Source: Actinokineospora auranticolor
GTDB lineage: Bacteria; Actinomycetota; Actinomycetes; Mycobacteriales; Pseudonocardiaceae
Reading direction: 5' to 3'
DNA: 64,000 bases
Assembly: GCF_002934265.1 (NCBI RefSeq)
Contig: NZ_PTIX01000016.1
Span: forward strand, 1-64,000
Position numbers and translations under genes: made by a program. Shown here in pieces: positions 9,886-17,535 of this stretch. The notes below the pieces were generated by a model. The model saw only the letters and a list, made by a program, of their open reading frames with translations, ran no database searches and was not told the DNA's origin. Within the stretch, counting starts at the first letter, position 1, and the number at the start of each line of letters is the position of its first letter.

Positions 9886-11443
9886 CCGACCGGTAGGCGG
9901 GGCCGTACCACCCGTTAGCCGCTAGGGCGGCCTTGGCCGCGTTCGCCCCGGCGCCGCCGTGGACGCCCCCGCCGGGGTGCGCGGACGCACCTGCCAGGAA
10001 CAGGCGTTCGACGACGGTGTCCGCGCGCGACAGGCCGGGGGTGGGGCGGAAGACCAGCTGTTGGTGGATGCCCGCCGTGCCCGCGTTGATGGCGCCGTCG
10101 ACCAGTGAGGGGTTGGACCGCTGGAGGTCGGCGGGTCCGGAGACGACCCGACCCGCGATGGTGTCCCGGAAGCCCGGGGCGTGGCGGTCGACGATGGCTT
10201 CCACCTTGGCCGCCCACTGCTCCAGGCGCTCGCGCGGCCAGTCCCCGCCGCGGGGCACGTGCGAGTACAGCCAGGCGGATTCCGTGCCCTTGGGGGAGCG
10301 GGTCGCGTCGGCGGTGGTCATCTGGCCGAGCAGCAGGAACGGGTTCCCCGGCTCACGGCCGCGGCCCAGGTCGGCGTCGACGGCGACCAGGCCGTCGCTG
10401 TCGACGCCGAGGTGGACGGTCCCGGCCCGGCGCGGCTGTTCGGCGGTCCACGGGATGGGGGTCGACAGTGCCCAGTCGATTTTGATGGTGGAGTCGTCCC
10501 AGTCGAACTTGCCGATGTCCGCCAGCAGGGTGGTGGGCAGCTGGTCTTGGTCGATCATGTCGAGGTAGAGCGCGGTGGCGGGGACGTCGGCCAGCACGGC
10601 GCGGGCGGCTCGGATGTCGTGGTCGGCGGTGCGCACGCCCACCGCTCTGCCCCGGGCGGTGAGGACCTTGGTCACCCGCCGGTCGCATTCGATTCGTCCG
10701 CCGCGCGCGGTGAGTCGCGCGACCAGGGCGTCGGTGAGCGCGCCCGCGCCGCCTTGGGGGACGGGGAAGCCGACGTCTTGGCCCAGCATGGCCAGCAGCC
10801 AGCCGAAGACGGCGCTGCCGGCTTGGTTGGGTCCGAGGTCGGTGTGCATGGCGTTGCCCGCGAGCAGGACCCGGGCGCCTTCGCCGTCGAACAGTTCCTC
10901 GCCGAGTCTGCGCACGGGCATGGTCACCAGGCGGGTCGCGCGCAACGCGTCGCCTACCCCCAGCGTCCGTGCCAGGCCGAGTCCGGCGCGGACCGGGGGG
11001 AACGGGCGCAGCAGCGCCGCGAGCAGGTCGTCGCGGACGTGGAGGTAGCGGTCGTACTGGGCGCGCCACGCGTCGCCGTCGCGGGGGGCGAATTGCGCGA
11101 CCGACTCGGCTGTGCGTTCGACGTCGCGGTCGATGAGCACGGCGCGGTCGTCGGGCAGGACGTGGGCCAGTACGGCCGGGGCGTGGCTCCACCGCAGCCC
11201 CCACTGGGCGAGGTCGAGTTCCGCCAGCACCGGGGAGGCCGTGGCCAGCGGGTGGAAGGCGCTGAACAGGTCGTGTCGGAACCCCGGGACGGTCAGCTCG
11301 GCGGTGCGCACGGCCCCGCCGGGCACGGCGGCGGCCTCCAGCACCAGGACGTCCCACCCCGCGTCGGTGAGGATGTTCGCCGCGACCAGGCCGTTCGGCC
11401 CGCTGCCGACCACGACCGCGTCCACCGCCACCCGAACTCCCAT
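9851..11443 (-). CDS. FAD-dependent phytoene-desaturase-like oxidoreductase
   Basis: A 530-residue flavoprotein. The N-terminal dinucleotide-binding motif is VVVGSGPNGLVAANIL, followed by the GGAVRT segment that touches the FAD pyrophosphate. The C-terminal FAD motif is LFLAGASAHPGGGVHGGAG. This architecture is shared by carotenoid desaturase-like and polyprenyl reductase-like enzymes of the NAD(P)/FAD family. The substrate cannot be told, and no carotenoid genes lie nearby. GTG 11446 directly before the ATG is an alternative start. The 3' end overlaps that of the SDR, so the genes are convergent. Confidence 0.8.
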   Translation of the reverse strand: MGVRVAVDAVVVGSGPNGLVAANILTDAGWDVLVLEAAAVPGGAVRTAELTVPGFRHDLFSAFHPLATASPVLAELDLAQWGLRWSHAPAVLAHVLPDDRAVLIDRDVERTAESVAQFAPRDGDAWRAQYDRYLHVRDDLLAALLRPFPPVRAGLGLARTLGVGDALRATRLVTMPVRRLGEELFDGEGARVLLAGNAMHTDLGPNQAGSAVFGWLLAMLGQDVGFPVPQGGAGALTDALVARLTARGGRIECDRRVTKVLTARGRAVGVRTADHDIRAARAVLADVPATALYLDMIDQDQLPTTLLADIGKFDWDDSTIKIDWALSTPIPWTAEQPRRAGTVHLGVDSDGLVAVDADLGRGREPGNPFLLLGQMTTADATRSPKGTESAWLYSHVPRGGDWPRERLEQWAAKVEAIVDRHAPGFRDTIAGRVVSGPADLQRSNPSLVDGAINAGTAGIHQQLVFRPTPGLSRADTVVERLFLAGASAHPGGGVHGGAGANAAKAALAANGWYGPAYRSVMRGLHRALHR

Positions 11444-11549
11444 CACCCCCGTGCGCTGGTACCTGACGCGCTCCGCGCGACGAGCGAACGCCCCACCTCA
11501 CCCTGCCACGCTTGACCGCTCGCCGCTCGCGTAGGCGACCGCCCGGTGT

Positions 11550-11978
11550 TCAGGCGGCCTTCTGGTCGGACCGGCGCATGGGGTGGCGGCGCAGTTGGTC
11601 GAGCAGGCTCTCACTGTCGTCGACGTCACGGATGGCCACAGGCGCGGTCTGCGGGCGGCGGCGGTCGCCGCGCGCCACGGCGGCGAGGAACCTGGCGATC
11701 CGGCGGGGAGCGGGGGCGACCGCGTTCGCTGCCAGGTGCGCGACGGTCACGAGGTCTTCCCCGGAGTGCGTCTCGACCGCGACCGACCAGCCGTGCCGCT
11801 CGTCCCAGAGCAGGGCGGTGTCGCGCCCCGGGTGGTCCGGTAGCTCGGTGTCCAGCGCGATGTACGCCGAGAGCGGGGTGTCCAGGTCGACCGTGGTCGA
11901 CTCGGCGCCGACGCCCAGTTCCTCGGCCACCGCGCCGAGGTACTCGCCCAAGGCGCGGTGCAGGGCATCTGAAGTCAC
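11550..11978 (-). CDS. DUF6292 family protein
   Basis: A 142-residue protein with the pattern LGEYLGAVAEELGV, LPDHPGRDTALLWDERHGW, VAVETHSGEDLVTVAHL and the C-terminal RIARFL. I recall this as the actinobacterial DUF6292 family, common in Pseudonocardiales and of unknown function. It lies 78 bp downstream of the hsp20 gene in the same direction, but a strong hairpin at 12014-12051 separates them, so it may be read only by read-through. Confidence 0.7.
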   Translation of the reverse strand: MTSDALHRALGEYLGAVAEELGVGAESTTVDLDTPLSAYIALDTELPDHPGRDTALLWDERHGWSVAVETHSGEDLVTVAHLAANAVAPAPRRIARFLAAVARGDRRRPQTAPVAIRDVDDSESLLDQLRRHPMRRSDQKAA

Positions 11979-12013
11979 GTTGAGGGTGTCCTTTCCCGCG
12001 CGGCCGGGTGGAT

Positions 12014-12051
12014 CGGCTGCCCGGGCGTCCGCTCGACCGCCCGGGCAGCCG
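12014..12051 (-). terminator. Strong hairpin after hsp20 copy 1
   Basis: A 14-bp perfect inverted repeat (CGGCTGCCCGGGCG and its complement) around a 10-nt loop, 5 bp after the hsp20 stop at 12056. There is no U-tract, as is usual for high-GC actinobacteria. Probably a terminator or a 3'-end stabiliser. Confidence 0.65.
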
Positions 12052-12055
12052 CAGG

Positions 12056-12496
12056 TCAGGCGTTGATGGCTTTCCGGTCGCCGTCCGCGGCCTCGATGGC
12101 GATCTTGCGGGGCTTGGCCCGCTCGGCGACGGGGATGCGCAGGGTGAGCACGCCGCGGTCGTAGGCGGCGCTGATGCGTTCGGTGTCGAGGGTGTCGCCC
12201 AGGAACAGTTGCCTGCTGAACACCCCGCTGGGGCGCTCGGCCACCTGGAACTCGGCGCCCTCGGCGCCTTCCTGCGGCCTGCGCTCGGCCTTCACGGTCA
12301 GCACGTTGCGCTCGACGTCGAGATCGATGGCGTCGGGGTCCACACCGGGCAGGTCGAAGCAGACCACGAACTCCTCACCCGCGCGGTAGGCGTCCATGGG
12401 CATCGCCGTCGGACGCGACCACGTCCCCTGAGCGCCTCCCAGCACCTGCTGGGCGATCCGGTCGAACTCCCGGAACGGGTCGGTGCGCATCAACAT
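12056..12496 (-). CDS. Small heat-shock protein Hsp20 (copy 1)
   Basis: A 146-residue Hsp20/alpha-crystallin chaperone: a short N-terminal region ([19 protein letters not shown]), an alpha-crystallin domain from about residue 38 ([19 protein letters not shown]) with the diagnostic [11 protein letters not shown] near residue 118, and a short tail. Small Hsps bind unfolding proteins without ATP. It has exactly the same length as the second copy at 25637 and is closely similar. The probable regulator is divergently encoded at 12642. A conserved promoter with an operator-like inverted repeat lies upstream (12542-12594). SD: AGGAGGTGG. Confidence 0.92.
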   Translation of the reverse strand: MLMRTDPFREFDRIAQQVLGGAQGTWSRPTAMPMDAYRAGEEFVVCFDLPGVDPDAIDLDVERNVLTVKAERRPQEGAEGAEFQVAERPSGVFSRQLFLGDTLDTERISAAYDRGVLTLRIPVAERAKPRKIAIEAADGDRKAINA

Positions 12497-12541
12497 CGTT
12501 CCACCTCCTGTGTTGTCGTCTGGTCGTCAACGCGCACGACA

Positions 12542-12594
12542 GTTCTAACACGTAATCCAAACGACGACAAGTTCATTGTCGTCGGAGTGACGAC
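12542..12594 (-). promoter_or_regulatory. hsp20 copy 1 promoter with GTCGTC-N5-GACGAC operator
   Basis: Read on the minus strand: an inverted repeat GTCGTC-N5-GACGAC (12594-12578), 7 nt, then a -35 box TTGTCG (12570-12565), 17 nt, and a -10 box TAGAAC (12547-12542). The second hsp20 copy has the same arrangement with identical spacings. The operator lies just upstream of -35, in the gap shared with the divergent regulator gene at 12642. Binding by that regulator is inferred. Confidence 0.7.
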
Positions 12595-12641
12595 GTACAC
12601 GGCTATCTTTGGCGGGTAGCAGGCATCTAGACTGTCGTCTT

Positions 12642-13271
12642 GTGGATGACGATCGAGACGACGCGCGTTCGCGGTTGCGCAGCAGTCCGTCCCGCGAGGG
12701 CGACGCGGTGGCCGATCTGGCCCTGGTGAGCGCGGTCGCGGGGCACGAGGCCGCGGGGGGAGAGGACGTGTTGGCCGCCCTCAGCCTGCTGCGGCACATC
12801 CGCGACGAGGTGGCCCAGTGGGAGCCGCGGTTGATCGAGGCGGCGCGCGCCGCCGGTATCAGTTGGGCGCGGATCGCGCCCGCTCTCGGTGTCTCCAGCA
12901 GGCAGGCCGCCGAGCGGCGCTACCTGCGGCTGCGCCCGGACGGCACGACGACGAGCACCGGGGAGGAACGGGTCCGCGCCGAACGCGATCGGCGTGCCGG
13001 CGACCGGGCGGCCGTGCTCTGGGCCCGCGAGAACGCCGCCCTCCTGCGCAGGCTCGCCGCCGCGGTCGGCGCGGTGGACGGCCTGGGCCGCGATGCCCAG
13101 CGCTCGATCGACCACGTCACCGACGCGCTCGGCGGCGCCGACACCGCCGACCTGCTCAGCCCGCTCGCCGACGCGAGCCCGTACCTGCGCGAGTCGTACC
13201 CCGACCTGGCCGACCGGATCGCCGCCGTCGGCGACCAGGTCGACCGCGCCCGCCACGACGCCGGAGCGTGA
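12642..13271 (+). CDS. Probable HSP18/hsp20 transcriptional regulator
   Basis: A 209-residue protein with a helix-turn-helix region at about 55-95 (GISWARIAPALGVSSRQAA, followed by ERRYLRLR). Long charged helices fill the C-terminal half. Homologues in streptomycetes are annotated as 'HSP18 transcriptional regulator' and are encoded next to small heat-shock genes (recalled, not searched). Here it diverges from hsp20 copy 1, and the 145-bp gap holds the GTCGTC-N5-GACGAC repeat, so it probably autoregulates and represses hsp20. GTG 12642 is chosen for length; there is no strong SD, which fits leaderless or near-leaderless transcription. Confidence 0.7.
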   Translation: MDDDRDDARSRLRSSPSREGDAVADLALVSAVAGHEAAGGEDVLAALSLLRHIRDEVAQWEPRLIEAARAAGISWARIAPALGVSSRQAAERRYLRLRPDGTTTSTGEERVRAERDRRAGDRAAVLWARENAALLRRLAAAVGAVDGLGRDAQRSIDHVTDALGGADTADLLSPLADASPYLRESYPDLADRIAAVGDQVDRARHDAGA

Positions 13272-13374
13272 CACGTCGACCGTGATCTCCTTGCCGCGGC
13301 TTGTTTCCGCGACCGCCCGCCGCCGGGCATGGGGGTTCGGGTGGTCGGCGTCCGCCGTCAACGACGAGGACCAC

Positions 13375-14384
13375 GTGGACGCGAGCAAGCCCGCGAAGAT
13401 CGTCAAGGACGCCTTGGGCAAGGCCGTCGAGAAAGTTGCCGAACCGACAACAACACCACCGGTACCGGGGCTCCCGGCAGCGCGCCCCCGTCGCTGGACG
13501 AGCCGACCGAACCGCGTGAGCCGTGGCCGCGCAAGTCCGACCAGGGCTCGCCCCCGACACCCGCACCGCCACGGGTGCGCGGACCGGGGCCGACCACGGC
13601 GCCAGGGAACAGCAGGGCGCGTACCTGACCACCTACGACCGGTGTCCGCCTGCCCGATACCGACCACTCGCTCAAGGGGTGTTCGTGCGGTTCTCCACGG
13701 TCGTGGGTTCGCGCGGGTCCGCCGACGCCGTCCGCGACACCAGGGGTTTTGCCACCAAGTTCTACATCTCCGAGGGTAACTTCGACTTGGTGGCAACAAC
13801 TCCCGGTGTTCTTCATCCAGGACGGCATCAAGTTTCCGGACATCATCCACGCCGCGAAGCCGCACCCGGACCGGGAGATCCCGCAGGCGCAGAGCGCGCA
13901 CGACACGTCCTGGGATTTCGTGTTCCTGCACACCGAGGCGACCCACCACCTCTTCTGGCACCTGTCAGACCGGGGCATCCCGCGCTCGTACCGCACCTGC
14001 TCGACCGACCAAAATCGCGCCGGCGGAACTGGCGCCCGTCCGGCCCATGGGCATGCTCACGCTCGACCGCAACACCAGCAACTACTTCGCCGAGAGACCG
14101 AACAGGTCGCCTTCCACGTCGGGCACCTTCCGCCGGCCATCGATGTCACCGACGACCCCCTGCTGCACGCGCGGCTGTTCTACCGCAGCCTGAGCCCGGT
14201 GGAGCGGGAGCACATCGCCCGGGCGTTCACCTTCGAGCTGGGCAAGTGCTACGAGCGGGTCATCAAGGAACGGCAGCTCCGGGTACTGGCTACTGTGGAC
14301 ACCGAACGGTGCGCCCGCGTCGCCGCCGGGCTGGGACTGCCCGCGCCGGAGCCCACCGGTCCGGTTGCGGGCGGTGCTGGGTGA
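13375..14384 (+). pseudogene. Decayed second copy of the large catalase gene
   Basis: The pieces match, in order, the intact catalase at 17536-19803. The N-terminus (SKPAKIVKDALGKAVEKVAE) follows GTG 13375. A core block from about 13680 reads [18 protein letters not shown] and [20 protein letters not shown]. Distal blocks from about 14010 read [18 protein letters not shown] and [19 protein letters not shown]. At least three frameshifts are present, plus two internal deletions: the distal-His region, and the segment from about SYR to KIAPAELAP. The copy stops just after GLGLPAPE, so the C-terminal amidotransferase-like domain is also gone. It lies in opposite orientation to the intact copy. 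Confidence 0.85.
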
Positions 14385-15285
14385 CGCGGTCTTCCACGAC
14401 GACCTGTTGCCCACCTCCGGTCAGGATCGCGTACACGCACGCCACCCCGATCGCGAGTGTGGTGGCCGTGGAAACATTGCACAGCAGCGCCTTGCGTCTT
14501 TCAGTGGTCTCGGAAGGCTGGTCCCAGAGGTTGTTGTACACGGTCAGCCACACCGTCATGACCAGGAGGGTGACCACGGTGATCCCGGCCAGCCGCAGCG
14601 GGGACAGCGCGTCCGCGAGCTTCCAGGACGAACTGGTGATGATGCCGTAGGCGGCGGTGCCCGCCGCGGCAGCGGTGGCGCCCGCGAGGTGGGGGACGAG
14701 CCGCCACGGGCGGTTGTCCCGGACCATCCCGGCCAGCAGCCGCAGCCTGCCGCGCAACCCGACCAGGACGACGTGTGTCGCGGACGGCGCGTGGTCGTCG
14801 GGCACGTGCTGTGTGGGGGCCAGTGCTCGACGCAGCCGTGCCGCCACCCCCTGTCCGCCGGGATCCCCGTCCAACCCGGGTTGTCGCGAGACCAGCTGCC
14901 GCACCACGCGGACCAACAGCGCTCGTACCCGGCGCCGGACCAAGAGGGCCCCGAGCGCGGGCAGCGAGATCAGCGCGACGCCGTGTTCGACGTCGACACC
15001 GGCGGCGACGGGTGCCGTCCCGGCGCGCCGGGGCAGATCGGTGACCAGGACCAGCAGGTCCCAGCCCCGGTGCTCCCGGTGCCGATCCGCCAACGCGCGC
15101 ATCGGGATGTCGCCGTCCTCGTCCAGTGGCAGCTGGTCGACCTCGCGCTCCACCCGCCACCGCGTCCGCCCGCTCACTTGAGCGGCGAAGACCTCGGGCA
15201 GCTCGTTGACGGTCGTCGTGATGACCCGCTCCGGCAGTCCTTCGTCGACCAGCACGCCGACGGCCAGCCGGCTCGGTGCGTTCAC
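14290..15285 (-). CDS. Membrane protein truncated at its C-terminus
   Basis: A 331-residue reading frame. The N-terminal soluble domain (about 1-180) starts [19 protein letters not shown] and contains [13 protein letters not shown] and [19 protein letters not shown]. Membrane segments follow: [34 protein letters not shown] and [20 protein letters not shown] recall intact actinobacterial relatives of 370-390 residues with at least one more hydrophobic segment. Here the frame runs into the antisense of the decayed catalase and ends in a random Arg-rich tail, so a deletion probably fused the two genes. GTG 15285 has AGGGGA upstream. Function unknown; possibly inactive. Confidence 0.55.
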   Translation of the reverse strand: MNAPSRLAVGVLVDEGLPERVITTTVNELPEVFAAQVSGRTRWRVEREVDQLPLDEDGDIPMRALADRHREHRGWDLLVLVTDLPRRAGTAPVAAGVDVEHGVALISLPALGALLVRRRVRALLVRVVRQLVSRQPGLDGDPGGQGVAARLRRALAPTQHVPDDHAPSATHVVLVGLRGRLRLLAGMVRDNRPWRLVPHLAGATAAAAGTAAYGIITSSSWKLADALSPLRLAGITVVTLLVMTVWLTVYNNLWDQPSETTERRKALLCNVSTATTLAIGVACVYAILTGGGQQVVVEDRVTQHRPQPDRWAPARAVPARRRRGRTVRCPQ

Positions 15286-15376
15286 GTGGTTCCCCTCGCT
15301 CGTCGGTTCCCCAGAGCTCAGGCAGCACCACCCGGCCCGGCGGCGTTGCGCGCGGTCGCCGGCCGGGTGGGTGCCG

Positions 15377-15667
15377 TCAGGGTTTGAGGACGATCTTCTC
15401 GCAGTCCTCCTCCTTGTTCTTGAAGATCTCGAAACAGCAGGGGTGAGCGGCGTTGCGCGCACAACCACACCGCCGCGACCCCGGCAGCGGCCACACCTGG
15501 CTCAGGTTCACCGCGTCGAGCACCGTGAGCCGTCCGGCGGTGTTCGACGCGAAGAACAGCACGGCGAACACCGCCGTGCGCGCTACTGCGGTGGTCGTGG
15601 TCATCCACCACGGCCACCCGAACTCCTCGATCGTCGCCAGGCCCAGTGCCGCGCTCCCCACGTCCAC
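15377..15667 (-). pseudogene. MASE1-like membrane sensor fragment
   Basis: A 96-residue frame. The hydrophobic part reads ARTAVFAVLFFASNTAGRL followed by TVLDAVNLSQVWPLPG. This resembles the start of MASE1 sensor domains (Y...GRL......SLVWPAAG) that precede kinase, GGDEF or phosphatase outputs. The similarity ends at VWPLPG and the remainder is Cys-rich and unrelated, so only the first membrane helices survive. Likely a gene fragment. Confidence 0.35.
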
Positions 15668-15786
15668 GCCCCGCGGGCCGTCGGCGCGCAGCCAGTCCGC
15701 GGTCAGTAGTCGTCGCTCAACCCACGATGCCGCTCTGCGCGCGTGGTCGGATCACTGGCGCGCGCGGTCTTGGAGTCTTCCAGACG

Positions 15787-16151
15787 CAGGTAGTCGTGGA
15801 TAGGGTCGAACTACACGAGCCCCTGGAGGTGCAGGTCGTGCAGCCAGCCGCGCACGGGCCAGTGGCCGTGTCCGCGCCGGAAGGTGGTGGCGTTGCGGAC
15901 GAGTTCGGGTGCGCGGTCGGGGTCGAGGCGGGTCGGCGGGTGGCACTGGTGGTAGACCGCAGCCGCCGCTCGGCACCGCCACCGACCGCACCGGTGCGGC
16001 ACCGGGGATGGGGTGGAGCCGGGGCACGTCGTCCATGCGCGACCACGACGTGGGAGTCGGGTGGGCAGGCGGCGATTCCCGTGCGTTGCCGGTGCAGGTG
16101 GTCGTCGCGGCGGTGGGTGGTGGTGACCACCGCGATACGAGGGCTGGTCAC
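15787..16151 (-). pseudogene. Remnant of a GT2-like glycosyltransferase
   Basis: The start GTG 16151 overlaps the stop of the preceding gene (GTGA). The N-terminus RIAVVTTTHRRDDHLHRQR with DSHVVVAHG looks like the first strands of a GT2 enzyme. The sequence then jumps to a C-terminal-type segment (YHQCHPPTRLDPDRAPELV, then NATTFRRGHGHWPVRGWL), with an in-frame TAG after HDLHLQGLV. The catalytic middle is deleted and a frame change is needed to join the parts. Third member of a decayed glycosyltransferase operon running leftward from 17.3 kb. Confidence 0.45.
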
Positions 16152-16961
16152 GCGGACAGCGCGTCCAGTTCGGCCGCGGCCCGCGCGGCGCCGTCGCCAG
16201 GTGACCACCGCTGCCAACCGTCGCCGCCGCGCTCGCGGGCGCGACGCAGCAACTCAGGCCACCGAGCGGGTTCGGGCCAGCGCGGTGCCACGACGGCGAG
16301 GCGGGCCCGGGACAGGACCGCGGCGGTGGTCCGCTGTTCGCCGAAGGGGCGAGCCTGGGGGACCACCACGGCCGCCCGCCGCGCCGCGGCGACCTCGGCC
16401 ACGGCGTTCTGGCCGCCGTGGGTGACCACGACCTCGGCGGCGCACAGCGCGTCCCACGGGTCCTCGGCCCAGCCCGCCCAGCGGAGGTTCGGCCGCTCGT
16501 CGACGGGCTCCGGCCCCATGGCGGTCCAGGTCCACTCGGGAGTCGCCGCCGCGCAGGCGCGCAGTTGCCGGGGGTCGACGTCGAGTCCGCCGGAGCCCCA
16601 CATCGCGAGCACGTGGCCGGTGGTGCCCGTGCGGCTCGTGTGCCGGTGGTCGGAGCGTGACAACGCGCCGAGGTGGGTGGTCTTCGCCCGCCACTCGGGT
16701 GGCCAGTCCGGTTGCGCCCGCGCGGGCCACGGGGCGAGCAGTCTGGTGGCGGGGCACCCAGTGCAGGATGCCGTGGGCGGTGACGTCGTCGGTGGTCGGG
16801 TCGGCACCCACGTCGTCGGCGAGTCGCAGCCAGGCTCCCGGCCAGTCGGCCGGTCGAGCCGCGCTCGACAACCCGATCACCGGAGTGCGCAGTCGGGCGG
16901 CGACTGCGCGGGCGCGGTGCAGATGGCCGGAACCGCGGTGGTGGATGTAGTAGCCGATCAC
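16148..16961 (-). pseudogene. Frameshifted glycosyltransferase (GT28/MurG-like)
   Basis: It begins at GTG 16961, overlapping the stop of the upstream GT4 remnant, with VIGYYIHHRGSGHLHRARA, a typical GT28-like glycine-rich start. Near 16750 the frame changes, after TAHGILHWVPRH. The rest (VLAMWGSGGLDVD, VVVTHGGQNAVAEVAA, VVPQARPFGEQ) contains the acceptor/donor loop typical of UDP-sugar GT-B enzymes. A single indel separates two otherwise well kept halves of a protein of about 270 residues. Overlapping starts and stops show that the original operon was GT4, GT28-like, GT2-like. Confidence 0.65.
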
Positions 16962-17345
16962 GATGCGAGTGCCCGGTACAGGCTTTCGTAGTTGTCCACC
17001 ATAGTCGTCAGCGAGCACGTGCGTTCCGCGTGCACCCGAACCCGGCGGCGGTCCAGAGTGGACGCCGCTGTGATCGCGGTGGCGAGACCCGGGATGTCGC
17101 CTGGGTCGGCCAGTATCCCGGTGGGGTCGTCGAGCAGTTCCGGCAACGCGCCGCGCGCGTAGCCCGCGACCGGTGTCCCGCAGGCCAGTGCCTCGGCCAC
17201 CACCAGCCCGTAGGGCTCGTCCCAGCACGGTGAGACGACCGCGACGGCCGCGGAACCCGCCAGGGCCACCAATGCGGAGTGGTCGAGGTACCCCAGGTAC
17301 TCGATGTCCCCACCGAGCAGAGGCGCCACCTGCTCATCCTGGGGC
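16958..17345 (-). pseudogene. C-terminal fragment of a GT4 glycosyltransferase
   Basis: Only the donor-binding half remains: GDIEYLGYLDHSALVALAG, VVSPCWDEPYGLVVAEALA (the E-x7-E motif), CGTPVAGYARGALPELL and the C-terminal helix ending YRALAS. Sequence upstream of about 17345 does not look like protein of this family. A GT4 N-terminal half of similar type (RVASVPSGHVYVRHIGDP) lies isolated at about 21.13-21.47 kb on the other strand. Confidence 0.65.
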
Positions 17346-17535
17346 GTTGGGTGTCCTGCGGTCGTCGACCACTGTCGTGTGCGCGGTGCATCGCGATCGT
17401 CCGCTATGGCGCGCTGATACCCAATTGCGCACTTCCAACGTGGAGAAATCGGGCTGGTCCTGGTGCGGGCGGCGTTCAGCGACGCCACCCGCACCACGTT
17501 TGTCACAAGGACCTCGAAGGCCGATTCCAGGCCGC

